From an uncultured Lachnospiraceae bacterium (GTDB taxonomy: Bacteria > Bacillota > Clostridia > Lachnospirales > Lachnospiraceae): 56,408 nt of DNA. This document shows positions 24,355-34,265 of the stretch, piece by piece. The position numbers and the translations under genes were made by a program. Numbering within the stretch: position 1 is the stretch's first letter; every line of letters begins with the position of its first letter. Under the pieces are notes generated by a model. That model searched no databases. It was not told where the DNA came from and saw only the letters and a list, made by a program, of their open reading frames with translations. The stretch lies in assembly GCA_947063675.1 (NCBI GenBank), contig CAMSTM010000002.1, forward strand, positions 1-56,408. Reading direction: 5' to 3'.

Positions 24355-26166
24355 ATGAAAAATTCATTTATGAATGGAAAACTGGCGGGAAGGCTGATGA
24401 TGGGATATCTGTTTGCCTGTGTTGTGCCTCTGATACTGACCAGCATAATTATTTACCGGGTAGCAGCGGAAAGTATGGAAGAAACCTCTATGGAATTTGC
24501 GTCAGCCTTTAGCTCTCAGATAGTGACGCTTATGGATGACCTCATTGACACCTATGACAGACTTACCAAGTCTGTGCTGGTGGATAATGATGTTATCACT
24601 TCTCTTTCGGAGCAGGAGAGCGTCGGTGCCATTGACCGGATGAACAGCCAGCTGGGCGTACGTAAAATCATGATGCGTCTTATGACTTTAAAGCCGGAGA
24701 TTAAGACCGCCTGTATTTTAACGGAAGACGGGCAGTTTTACCAGTTCAGCAGCGAGGGGGATAACATTGATTCGGCAGTTCTGGCGGAGCAGCCCTGGGT
24801 TGCGGAAATCAGGGAGAGCAGCGAAAATATCAGCCTGACTGCCGTTCATACTCATGCTTATAGTGACAGAAATCCGGAAGGACTGGTTTTTACCATTGGC
24901 AGGAAGATAAGAAACCGGAACGGAGCCGTTGCAGGGTTAATACTGATTGATTTGGACCCCACAGGGCTGGTTTCTTTAAGTGATGCCTTTTTGCTGGCAA
25001 GAAATCAGTATAATATTAAAATCAGCATTACTGACGCAAATAGCAGGGTTTTGTATGACTCTGATGTAGCAAGCGGCAGAATCAGTTGGAGCGAGGCGGT
25101 AGGAGAGGATATCCCCCTTTACCAAAAAAATGAGAAAGACTATATTGTCCTGTGTGAGCAGACCAGAAGAGCCGGACTCTCGGTATACGCAGTGATACCA
25201 AGAAGCAGCCTTCTGTTTAAAATTAACAAAATGGAATATGTGACGATTATTTGTGTTATTCTGTGTACTCTGGCAGTGATTGGAATCTCCATTCCCTTAA
25301 GCGGGACAGTTACAAAGCCGGTTTACCGGCTGCAGGCGGCTATGCGAAGGATGGAAAGTGGGGAGTATGAAACGATAGAGGATTACCGGACAGGGGATGA
25401 GATAGGGAACCTGATTGCGAGCTATAATCATATGGTATTGCGAATGAAGGAATTGATAGAAACGGTTTATCTGTCGGAAATCAGGCATAAAAACGCAAAG
25501 CTTCTTGCACTGCAGACACAGATTAACCCACATATGCTATATAACACATTGGAGGCTATACGTATGAAAGCTCTGCGAAGCGGAGCGGGGGAAGTGGCGG
25601 AGATGATAAAGCGGCTGGCGAAAATGTTTCGGGTGGTATTAAGCGGGCAGCGTACAGAACATCGGCTTAAGGAAGAGGTGGAATATGTACAAAATTATTT
25701 AGAACTTCAAAATCTCCGTTCACGGAATATGTTTTTTTTAGATATACAGCTTTCAGAGGAAATGCAGGAGTGTAAAATGATACCGATGATACTACAGCCG
25801 GTGATAGAAAACAGCATTGAGCACGGATTCCGGGGACACGGATATCCTCTCCATATCATAGTGAAAGGGGAGGTAGTAAACGGGAGGGAATTATTTTTAC
25901 GTATTAGCGATGACGGAAAGGGGATTAACGCGGAGCAGGTTGAAGGGATTAATCATAGCCTGGAAGCAGTAGAGACAGTGCAGCCTGCCGTGGGGCTTGT
26001 CTTAATACAGGAGGAGGAAGTAAGCATAGGATTGAAAAATATTGCGGAGAGAATTCGATTGCAATATGGAAGCACGGGAAGCCTGCGGGTGGCCAGGTGT
26101 GAGTGTGGCGGAGCCTGCATTGAAATTCGCATGCCGTTTCAGGCGGCGTTATATGACGAAAAATGA
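24355..26166 (+). CDS. YesM-type sensor histidine kinase
   Basis: 603 residues from the ATG at 24355 (GGAGG six bases upstream). TM1 near residues 15-35, an extracytoplasmic sensor of about 240 residues, TM2 (TIICVILCTLAVIGI), HAMP, then the YesM-class phosphoacceptor motif QTQINPHMLYNTL (His393; usually HFLYNTL) and an ATPase with VIENSIEHGF and DDGKGI. YesM-type kinases act with AraC-type YesN regulators to switch on local carbohydrate genes. It precedes its regulator. Confidence 0.9.
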   Translation: MKNSFMNGKLAGRLMMGYLFACVVPLILTSIIIYRVAAESMEETSMEFASAFSSQIVTLMDDLIDTYDRLTKSVLVDNDVITSLSEQESVGAIDRMNSQLGVRKIMMRLMTLKPEIKTACILTEDGQFYQFSSEGDNIDSAVLAEQPWVAEIRESSENISLTAVHTHAYSDRNPEGLVFTIGRKIRNRNGAVAGLILIDLDPTGLVSLSDAFLLARNQYNIKISITDANSRVLYDSDVASGRISWSEAVGEDIPLYQKNEKDYIVLCEQTRRAGLSVYAVIPRSSLLFKINKMEYVTIICVILCTLAVIGISIPLSGTVTKPVYRLQAAMRRMESGEYETIEDYRTGDEIGNLIASYNHMVLRMKELIETVYLSEIRHKNAKLLALQTQINPHMLYNTLEAIRMKALRSGAGEVAEMIKRLAKMFRVVLSGQRTEHRLKEEVEYVQNYLELQNLRSRNMFFLDIQLSEEMQECKMIPMILQPVIENSIEHGFRGHGYPLHIIVKGEVVNGRELFLRISDDGKGINAEQVEGINHSLEAVETVQPAVGLVLIQEEEVSIGLKNIAERIRLQYGSTGSLRVARCECGGACIEIRMPFQAALYDEK

Positions 26167-26174
26167 GGTGGATT

Positions 26175-27755
26175 ATGAGCGTTAAAATAATTGTGGTGGA
26201 TGATGAGCCGGAAATTGCGGATGGGGTGGCCTGGATGGCAGAAAAACTGTGCCCGGATTGTAAAGTTTCAGCTGTGGCGTATGGAGGGGAAGAGGGGTAT
26301 GAACGAGCTCATGCATTTTTGCCGGATGTAATCCTCACAGACATTAAAATGCCGGATTGCGACGGGCTTGCGATGATAAAAAAGCTTCGGAAGAAAAATC
26401 TGAAAATACGGTATATTATACTTACCGGCTATGCTGAGTTTGAATACGCAAGGCAGGCGATTTCGCTGGGAGTGGAAGATTTTATTACGAAACCGGTAGA
26501 GGAGGATGAGCTGAAGAAAGTTTTGAGTCACACATGCCAGGCTGTTTTGGAGGAGAGGAAAGATAAAGAAAGTCTTCAGCAGATGAAAGGAATTGTTAAG
26601 GACTATGTCTTAAAGGAGTTTTTAGATAACAGGAAAGGCTATCAGGGAGAGGTGGAGAAATATCTGGAACAGGAGGGAGTTTGTGGGAAAGGAAAAAAAT
26701 GTCTGTGTATGGCAGTTGAGATGGATGATGAAATTGACGAACAGGTGTGGAGGGAACTTTTAATTGGTGAGAAGGATGAAATTGAGTCGCTTGAGTTTCT
26801 CAAATCCGGTATTTTAGTGGAATATTCCAGAGGACTTTTTGTCCTCCTTGGTGAACTTACAGAAAATATGAGGTCAGAAACTGTTATTGCGAGGATTGAA
26901 AGTAAGAAGCACAGATTTGGCAGAAAATTACGGCAGCCGGTCAGTATCGGACTTGGCTTTTGCGATGGACCCGAACATTTGCCGGAAGCTTTTGAAGAAG
27001 CCAGGTGCGCTTTAAATTATAGAATTTTAAAGGGAGCGGATTGTGTTATTTCCTATGAGCAAATAAGGGATATTGAAGAATGCTCCGTTATTATTTCAAA
27101 ACAGGATATTGAGCAGCTTTCTGAGCATATTGACCGGATGGATAATGCAGGGATTAAATCCCTGGTGGAACATATTTTTTTAAGAATAAGTGAGGAGGAA
27201 AATTTAAGTCTGCAGGATTTACAGATGCTTAGCTTAAATCTGGTGTTGTCGGGGATTCGGAAGATACCTTTTGTGCAATTCCAGATGAACCGTTATCTGG
27301 GAAAAAACATCTTTTCCCTGGAGAGTATATCTAAATTCCGGACCATGGAGCAATTGCAGAACTGGATTGTTAATATTCTGCAGGGAATGAACGAACTGAT
27401 GCTTCGTGACGATATGTCGGAAAAGAGGGATATAATTGCGGAGGTAAAGGGATATATTTCAAAAAATTTTAATCGTGAAATCAGCTTAAATGAAATATCA
27501 GAACATTTTTTTATTAATCCCTACTACTTCAGTCATTTGTTTAAAAAGAAAACAGGCGAGACCTATCAGAATTATTTAATCCGGCTGCGTATGGAACGGG
27601 CGAAAAAGCTTTTGGAGGAGACAGACTTAAAAGTATATGAAATCTGCGAGAGGGTGGGTTATTCCGATACCAATCATTTTATCAAAATGTTTGCCCGGAT
27701 GACAGAAATGAATCCGGGGGAATACCGAAAAGTGTATAAGGAGGGAAAAGATTGA
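26175..27755 (+). CDS. YesN-type response regulator with AraC DNA-binding domain
   Basis: About 526 residues from the ATG at 26175. Receiver with DDEPE, phosphoacceptor Asp56 in LTDIKMPD and Lys in ITKPVE; a middle domain; C-terminal tandem HTH with ISLNEISEHFFINPYYFSHLFKKKTGE and VYEICERVGYSDTNHFIKMF. It is the partner of the preceding kinase. Probable target: the promoter at 20697. It overlaps the following enzyme gene by four bases. Confidence 0.92.
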   Translation: MSVKIIVVDDEPEIADGVAWMAEKLCPDCKVSAVAYGGEEGYERAHAFLPDVILTDIKMPDCDGLAMIKKLRKKNLKIRYIILTGYAEFEYARQAISLGVEDFITKPVEEDELKKVLSHTCQAVLEERKDKESLQQMKGIVKDYVLKEFLDNRKGYQGEVEKYLEQEGVCGKGKKCLCMAVEMDDEIDEQVWRELLIGEKDEIESLEFLKSGILVEYSRGLFVLLGELTENMRSETVIARIESKKHRFGRKLRQPVSIGLGFCDGPEHLPEAFEEARCALNYRILKGADCVISYEQIRDIEECSVIISKQDIEQLSEHIDRMDNAGIKSLVEHIFLRISEEENLSLQDLQMLSLNLVLSGIRKIPFVQFQMNRYLGKNIFSLESISKFRTMEQLQNWIVNILQGMNELMLRDDMSEKRDIIAEVKGYISKNFNREISLNEISEHFFINPYYFSHLFKKKTGETYQNYLIRLRMERAKKLLEETDLKVYEICERVGYSDTNHFIKMFARMTEMNPGEYRKVYKEGKD

Positions 27756-29317
27756 AAATGAGAAAAAAGAGAGTGGATTTTATTGCGCTTGCAGGGGAAG
27801 TGTGCAATTCAGATTCTTCCTCGCCGGCATATATGGAAGAAGTGTGGCATAAAGCAAAGGAACTTCAGATGAATACGTTGCTTCTGCCAGTGAGCTGGGA
27901 GCTTGTGGAGCCAGAGGAGGGTATTTTTGATTTTTCCATCCCCGATGCATTGCTTGAGCAGGCCAGAGCACAGGAGATGAAAATTGTTTTTTTATGGTTT
28001 GGTTCCTGGAAAAACGCACAGTGTTATTATGCCCCGGGCTGGGTAAAACGGGACACTGTTCGTTTCCCACGGGCGCAGGTAAAAAAGGGGGAAAATAAAA
28101 TATACCTTGAAAATTTACATGGTATGCCATATACAAGTCTTTCCTGTTTTGGAGAGGCTACTAAGAAAGCGGACGCCAGAGCCTTTGCGGAATTTATGCG
28201 GCATTTAAAGATAAGGGATGAAGAAGAAAAAACCGTGATTATGGTACAGGTGGAAAATGAAACCGGTGTACAGGGAGCGGCAAGGGAGCATTCTGATTTG
28301 GCCGATGAAATATTTGCAGGCAATGTGCCGGAGGAGTTTGCCGACTATATGAGGGATTGTACAGGGGAAATGGCAGAGGATGTACGAAGATGTGTGGAAG
28401 CCGGAAAAAAGGGACATACATGGAGCGAGACTTTTGGAGATGTGGCGGAAGAAATTTTCAGTGCTTACCATATTGCAAGCTTTGTCAACACTGTCGCTGC
28501 CGCCGGGAAAGAAGTGTATGATATTCCCATGTCTGTAAACTGCTGGTTGGATAAGAAAGAAAAAGCAGGTATGTATCCCAGCGGAGGGCCTGTTGCAAGG
28601 ATGATGGAGGTCTGGAAATATGCTGCACCCGCTATTGACGTGTTTTGCCCCGATATTTATGTACCCGACTTTTGCGGTGTCTGTGACGAGTATGGGAAAA
28701 TGGGAAACCCGCTGTTTGTTCCTGAGACAGCCACCCATAGCCATGCGGGACCCCGGTTGGTTTATGCGGTAGGCCACTATCATGCATGGGGCTACTCGCC
28801 ATTTGCTTTCGAACATATGGGGCAGCCTTTCAATGCATCACAGAGCTTTCTTTTTGGAGTGGATGTGAATGACCCGTTGCTGTCTGTGCCCCAGAATGTG
28901 GAGGAATATGCCTGGTATAATCGCACTTTAAGCAGTATGATGCCGTTGCTTACGGAGAGATATGATACCGACAGACTGCAGGCGGTTATCAGTGAAAGAC
29001 CTGAAGAAAATGTTATGCATTTTGACGATTTTGGATTTCAGGCGGATTTAAATCCTGTGACTGTCCGGAGAAAAGATAGTGTGTGCCTTGTTTTGCAGGA
29101 AAGCGGCGATACCTTTTATATCCTTATGAATGCCTGTATGTTAATTCCCTTTTCCAGATGTCCTGAAAAGAAAAATGTGGACATCCTTTTGCTGGAGGAA
29201 GGTGAGTTTACAAATGAAGGATGGATAGCGGGACGGAGGCTTAACGGAGATGAGGCGGCCCGCTTAATAAGTGAGGAACCTGTACTCTGGAGGATAAAAT
29301 TGTTAATGTATGAGTAG
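27752..29317 (+). CDS. GH35-like beta-galactosidase family enzyme (DUF5597 type)
   Basis: 521 residues. TTG start at 27752 with GGAGG seven bases upstream, overlapping the previous stop. A TIM-barrel start reads LLLPVSWELVEPEEG; the acid/base is Glu170 in QVENETG, and the nucleophile is likely Glu325 in FVPETATH. A C-terminal beta domain follows. Members act on terminal beta-galactose or related residues. No signal peptide, so it acts in the cytoplasm on imported oligosaccharide. Substrate not settled. Confidence 0.85.
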   Translation: MKMRKKRVDFIALAGEVCNSDSSSPAYMEEVWHKAKELQMNTLLLPVSWELVEPEEGIFDFSIPDALLEQARAQEMKIVFLWFGSWKNAQCYYAPGWVKRDTVRFPRAQVKKGENKIYLENLHGMPYTSLSCFGEATKKADARAFAEFMRHLKIRDEEEKTVIMVQVENETGVQGAAREHSDLADEIFAGNVPEEFADYMRDCTGEMAEDVRRCVEAGKKGHTWSETFGDVAEEIFSAYHIASFVNTVAAAGKEVYDIPMSVNCWLDKKEKAGMYPSGGPVARMMEVWKYAAPAIDVFCPDIYVPDFCGVCDEYGKMGNPLFVPETATHSHAGPRLVYAVGHYHAWGYSPFAFEHMGQPFNASQSFLFGVDVNDPLLSVPQNVEEYAWYNRTLSSMMPLLTERYDTDRLQAVISERPEENVMHFDDFGFQADLNPVTVRRKDSVCLVLQESGDTFYILMNACMLIPFSRCPEKKNVDILLLEEGEFTNEGWIAGRRLNGDEAARLISEEPVLWRIKLLMYE

Positions 29318-29346
29318 AGGCGGGATAATAAAGAAAGAGGTAAAAA

Positions 29347-30897
29347 ATGAATACAATTGTATACGAAGAGCGGGTGGAACAATGGGGAATTGCTGAGGTT
29401 ATTTGCTACGGACCGTCAGATGGAAATCCTTTTCTGGAGCAAAGTATTAAGGGGCGTTTTAGAGGAAAGAATGAGACAGTTATCGTGGACGGTTTTTACG
29501 ACGGAGATGGTCTTTATAAAGTCCGGTTTATGCCGTCATTTCCCGGGCACTACACATTTTCTGTTGAAGGAAGTTTTTTAGAAAAGGAAGTAGAGGGAAC
29601 ATTTCTGGTAATCCCGGCATCGAAGGGGAACCACGGACCTGTGAGGGTGGCTGGGACTTATCATTTCGCATATGAAGACGGTACGCCATATTATTCGATA
29701 GGCACTACCTGTTATGTATGGGAATTACAAAATGATGAAAGAATTGCACAAACGATTGAGAGTCTTGAAGCAGCCCGGTTTAATAAAATCCGATTCTGTA
29801 TTTTTCCTAAACATTATGATTATAATTTAGGTGAACCCAGAAGTTACCCTTATGAGGGAACGCCTATGGACAGCAGCGTACTGACGAAAGAGAATTTCAG
29901 TTTTTATACAAGACGGACGGAAGGCAATCACTGGGATTTTTTCAGATTTTATCCGGCTCATTTCCGACATATCGAAAATTGTATACTGGAGCTGCAAAGG
30001 AGGGGAATAGAGGCGGATATTATCGTAATGCATCCTTATGACCGCTGGGGATTTTCCCAGATGACACAGGAAGAGGACGACCTCTACTGGAGTTATGTGC
30101 TGGCCCGATTTTCTGCATATCGCAATGTGTGGTGGTCGCTGGCAAATGAATATGATTTAATGTACTGCAAGACGGTGGATGACTGGGAGCGTTATGCAGC
30201 GTTAATCTGTGAAAAGGACCCCTACAATCATCTCCGCTCCATACATAACTGTTATAGTTTTTATGATTACCGGCATCCCTGGGTGACTCACTGCAGTATT
30301 CAGAGACAGGAGCCCTATCTGTCTGCGGAGTATGTAACAAAATGGCGGGAGGAATACAAGAAACCTGTGGTGTTGGATGAAATCTGTTATGAGGGAAATC
30401 TCCAGTATGGATGGGGGAGCATTAGCAGCAGAGAACTGGTACGAAGATTCTGGGAGGCGGCATGCCGGGGCGGATATGCGGGACATGGAGAGACACTGAT
30501 GAATCCTGATAATGTGCTCTGGTGGTCTCATGGCGGTAAGCTTCAAGGTGAGAGCTGGAAAAGACTGGGCTTTCTATATGATATTTTGTGCGAAACACCG
30601 GGGCTGGGGCTTACTTTCCATAATTTGAGCTGGGATTGTGTGTGTGCGGTTCCCGAGCTGGAAAAGGCTCGTCAGGTGAAAAGCTATTATCTGATTTATC
30701 TGGGATATACCTGTCCGGCCTTTAAGGAATATTATTTTGATGACGATACGGAGTTTGAGGTGGAGGTAATCGACACCTGGGGCATGACCATTGAAAAACG
30801 GGGAATCTGCAAAGGAAAAATTAAAGTTGAACTGCCTGGACGGGAGTATATGGCGGTTCGGTTAAAGAAGCAAAAGCAGAACCAGAATAAAGAGTAA
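29347..30897 (+). CDS. DUF5060/DUF5605-type glycosidase
   Basis: 516 residues. An N-terminal beta-sandwich (DUF5060; FYDGDGLYKVRFMPSFPGHY) precedes a barrel catalytic domain with YSIGTTCYVW and likely acid/base Glu in WSLANEYD, then VVLDEICYEG carrying the probable nucleophile. The C-terminal beta domain fits DUF5605. Related enzymes are called putative collagen-binding or apiosidase-like in databases. No signal peptide. Exact linkage unknown. Confidence 0.8.
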   Translation: MNTIVYEERVEQWGIAEVICYGPSDGNPFLEQSIKGRFRGKNETVIVDGFYDGDGLYKVRFMPSFPGHYTFSVEGSFLEKEVEGTFLVIPASKGNHGPVRVAGTYHFAYEDGTPYYSIGTTCYVWELQNDERIAQTIESLEAARFNKIRFCIFPKHYDYNLGEPRSYPYEGTPMDSSVLTKENFSFYTRRTEGNHWDFFRFYPAHFRHIENCILELQRRGIEADIIVMHPYDRWGFSQMTQEEDDLYWSYVLARFSAYRNVWWSLANEYDLMYCKTVDDWERYAALICEKDPYNHLRSIHNCYSFYDYRHPWVTHCSIQRQEPYLSAEYVTKWREEYKKPVVLDEICYEGNLQYGWGSISSRELVRRFWEAACRGGYAGHGETLMNPDNVLWWSHGGKLQGESWKRLGFLYDILCETPGLGLTFHNLSWDCVCAVPELEKARQVKSYYLIYLGYTCPAFKEYYFDDDTEFEVEVIDTWGMTIEKRGICKGKIKVELPGREYMAVRLKKQKQNQNKE

Positions 30898-30916
30898 AGG
30901 ACAGGAGAAAAATTGC

Positions 30917-32605
30917 ATGAATTATTTTTGTAATCCGGTTAATATCAATTACCGATATCAATTTAATGAAGACCCGAACAAGCGGAAGATGCAGATATGC
31001 AGGGAGGCAGCAGACCCGTCGATGATTTACTTTCAGGGAAAATACTATATTTTTGCATCTATGACATTGAGTGTATGGGTGTCAGAGGATATGACTAACT
31101 GGGAGAGCTTTCGTCTGCCGGAAAATCTGCCTCTTTATGACTATGCGCCAGATGTAAGTGTTATTGGTGAATATGTGTATTTCAGCGCATCCAAGAGGAG
31201 AGAAATCTGCAATTATTATCGTACGAAAGATATTTTAAACGGACCTTATGAGGAAATTCCCGGGAGTTTTGATTTCTGGGACCCCAACTTATTCTGTGAT
31301 GATGATGGAAGAGTTTATTTTTATTGGGGCTGTTCTAATACCACGCCAATTTGGGGGGTGGAGCTGAATCGGGAGACCATGTGCCCTTTAGGGGAGCGCA
31401 TAGCGCTGATTGATGGGGATGCATGGAGCAAAGGATATGAGCGTGTGGGTGAAAACCATTCCGGAAGTGATAGACCTTATATAGAAGGCGCCTGGATGAA
31501 TAAATATCAGGGAAGATATTATTTGCAGTATGCATGTTCAGGAACACAGTATAATATTTATTCCGATGGCGTTTATATAGGTGATTCCCCTCTCGGTCCA
31601 TTCAGACTTGCGGATAATAATCCGTATTCTTATGAGCCCGGTGGATTTCTGCCAGGCGCAGGTCATGGTTCCACTATGTGGGATAAAGAGAAAAATTTAT
31701 GGCATACGGCAACCATGCGAATCAGTAAAAACCACATTTTTGAGAGGCGTGTTGGAATCTGGCCTGCAGGATTTGATGAAGATGGAGAACTTTTTTGTAA
31801 TCAGCGCTATGGAGATTGGCCCATGGAGATTGGGAATGGAAAAATAAATCCCTGGAGGAATCCGGGGTGGTATCTGATAAGCTATGGAAAGCCAGTGACG
31901 GCTTCTTCCAGCGAAGAAAGAAAAGGACCGGAACAGGCTGTAGATGAAAATGTGCAGACCTGGTGGCGTGCTTTGACCGCTGAGAGTGGGGAATGGCTGC
32001 AGGTTGATTTGGAGAAAGAATATACAGTAAATGCAGTACAGATTAATTTTGCCGATGATGGAATTGATATTCCGGTGCCGGGCAAACTCCAAAGAACGAC
32101 ACAGGCGCGTTATATCGAGGAGAAAGATTATGTAACCCGCTGGAAGTTGGAAGGTTCTCCGGACGGAGACCATTATTTTATGATAGAGGATAAATCGGAA
32201 GCAGAGACAGATTTACCCCATGATTTGATAGTAAAAGAAAAAGGTGTACGATTACGTTTTTTAAGGCTGACAATTCTGGAAGTGCCTTATGGACAACGAC
32301 CATGTATTTCGGGCCTGCGGGTATTTGGCGTTGGAGATGGGCAAAAACCGAGAGCACCCAAGTTCGAAGCGGTAAGGGAAAATGCTCTGGATATGATGAT
32401 AAAAATCACGGATGGCGATGCTGTGGGATATAACATTTTATGGGGCAGCAGTCCCCAAAAACTTTATCATAGTTATATGATATTTGGAATGGAACAGCGT
32501 GTGGGCGCACTGGTTAAAGACCGTGAGTATTATGTGCGTGTGGATGCCTTTAATGAAAACGGAATTACGGAAGGAAATACTGTAAAACTTATGGAAGACC
32601 AGTAA
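30917..32605 (+). CDS. GH43 glycosidase with discoidin (F5/8-type) carbohydrate-binding domain
   Basis: 562 residues. Five-bladed propeller: catalytic Asp in ADPSMIYF, the second Asp in WDPNLF and Glu in IEGAWM. After residue about 320 a discoidin domain (VTASSSEE, QAVDENVQTWWRA, WLQVDL) and a fibronectin-like tail. GH43 enzymes remove arabinose, xylose or galactose residues. Cytoplasmic (no signal). Last gene of the cassette, closed by a terminator. Confidence 0.9.
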   Translation: MNYFCNPVNINYRYQFNEDPNKRKMQICREAADPSMIYFQGKYYIFASMTLSVWVSEDMTNWESFRLPENLPLYDYAPDVSVIGEYVYFSASKRREICNYYRTKDILNGPYEEIPGSFDFWDPNLFCDDDGRVYFYWGCSNTTPIWGVELNRETMCPLGERIALIDGDAWSKGYERVGENHSGSDRPYIEGAWMNKYQGRYYLQYACSGTQYNIYSDGVYIGDSPLGPFRLADNNPYSYEPGGFLPGAGHGSTMWDKEKNLWHTATMRISKNHIFERRVGIWPAGFDEDGELFCNQRYGDWPMEIGNGKINPWRNPGWYLISYGKPVTASSSEERKGPEQAVDENVQTWWRALTAESGEWLQVDLEKEYTVNAVQINFADDGIDIPVPGKLQRTTQARYIEEKDYVTRWKLEGSPDGDHYFMIEDKSEAETDLPHDLIVKEKGVRLRFLRLTILEVPYGQRPCISGLRVFGVGDGQKPRAPKFEAVRENALDMMIKITDGDAVGYNILWGSSPQKLYHSYMIFGMEQRVGALVKDREYYVRVDAFNENGITEGNTVKLMEDQ

Positions 32606-32646
32606 AATGAAAGAATAAGTAGGCACTTAAATAAATAGTTTTTGAA

Positions 32647-32677
32647 GAAAAGTCTCAACGCATGTTGGGGCTTTTTT
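32647..32677 (+). terminator. Terminator, second copy of a repeated element
   Basis: AAAAGTCTCAACGCATGTTGGGGCTTTTTT folds as in the first copy at 20595. The preceding CTTAAATAAAT is also shared. The two copies bracket the 12-kb cassette. Confidence 0.8.
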
Positions 32678-32868
32678 ATGCATTCATTCTCTCCCGTTCC
32701 TTTCAAACACCTTAAAAATCTGCATATCCTCCTGAAAAATCTGAATTTCATTTTTTCCCTTAAATTGATATACTAAGCCGTAAAATGGTAGAAGCAAAGA
32801 AAAATATGCGGATTTTGACTATTTCGAGCTGTCGGATACAGAAGAATGTCAGGGAGGAGGGACGGACA

Positions 32869-34251
32869 ATGATAATTGACATTACAGCGCAGGGCGCTGT
32901 GGGAGACTGGAAAAAAGTGAACACTGCGTAGATTCAGGCGGCAATAGACATGTGCCATGAGGCAGGCGGCGGAACGGTGCTTATTCCAAAGGGAAATTAT
33001 ATCAGCGGGACCGTTTTTCTCAAAAGCAACGTGCTTTTGGAAATTGCGGCGGGCGGGGTGCTTACAGCCAGCGGGGATATCCGGGATTACCGGGAAAATG
33101 TGCATTATAACAGATACCGCAATGAGAAAGCCCTTGACAGATGCTTTATTTACGCTGAAAATCAGGAGAATATCAAAATTACGGGAAAGGGAGAAATCAA
33201 CGGAAACGCGGAGGCTTTCCCAAATGAGGGAAGCATTTACAGACCCATGATGCTGCGTTTTCTGCGGTGCAGAAATATACATATTTCGGAAGTAAAGCTA
33301 CATCAGTCGGCATCATGGACGGCGGCCTTTTTGGATTCTTCCTGTATATGGGTGAGGGAAGTGCATATTTTTAATGACAAAAATTATAATGGGGACGGTC
33401 TGGACTTTGACGGCTGCGCCCATGTGTTTGTGGATAACTGTAGCATTACGGGAACGGACGATAATCTGTGTCTTCAGGCGGGCAGCAGGGAATATCCGGT
33501 CAGGGACGTTCACATCACCAACTGCGAATTTTCCTCCCTCTGTGCGGCAATCCGTATCGGCCTGAAATCCATCGGCGAGATTCAGGGCGTGGTTATCAGC
33601 AACTGTACCATGGAGAGGGTGTGGAGAGAGGGAATTAAAATTGAGTGCACGGAGGGCGGCAGCATTACGGATATTGGGGTTTGCAATGTGGTGATGCGGG
33701 ATGTGTCAAGGCCCCTTTTTATCATTCTAAATAACCGGTTTGAGACAGAGGACTACGGCAGTTCGGTGGAGCTGAAACAAATGCCGGAGATTGGCAGGAT
33801 GGAGAATCTGATGTTTTCCGGCATTATCGCAGCGGATTCAGAAGAAATGAAGAAAACACACTTCCGGTTTGACGATGATATTATGGGAAGACCCGAATTT
33901 GAGGGAATCCGTATTGATGCGGAAAGAAATCATCCTATCAGGGGAATTACCATGACGAATATCCGGTATCACAGCGTAGGCGGGGTGAAGAAAGAGGGTA
34001 TTCCCGAATGTTACCCGGAAGTGCTGGACAGACGTCTTTACCCCGGGGTGAAGGTGTCGGAAAATTATTACCCTGACTGGAGCAGAGCCGCTTTTATGGA
34101 TATCCGTAATGTGGAAGACCTTTATCTGGCCGGCATACAGTTTTCCTGTGAGGAGCCGGATGAGAGGGAACCTTATTATATAGAAGGATGTCATGTATTG
34201 AAACAGGAAATTTATTTGCAGAAGACTAACGCGAAACAGCCTATTATGTAG
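32869..34251 (+). pseudogene. GH28 polygalacturonase-like gene with early in-frame TAG
   Basis: The true start is the ATG at 32869 with GGAGG eight bases upstream. The frame begins MIIDITAQGAVGDWKKVNTA, meets TAG (32929-32931), then continues IQAAIDM and stays open for 433 codons. The first residues (GA.GDxxxxNTxAIQAAID) are the conserved GH28 opening, so the stop interrupts a real protein. Downstream: a beta-helix with NGDGLDFDGC, GTDDNLCLQAG and the catalytic Asp/His region. TAG probably replaced CAG, AAG or GAG. Re-initiation at the ATG at 32950 lacks a ribosome site. No signal peptide. Confidence 0.8.
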
Positions 34252-34265
34252 AAACGAGGTGCGAA

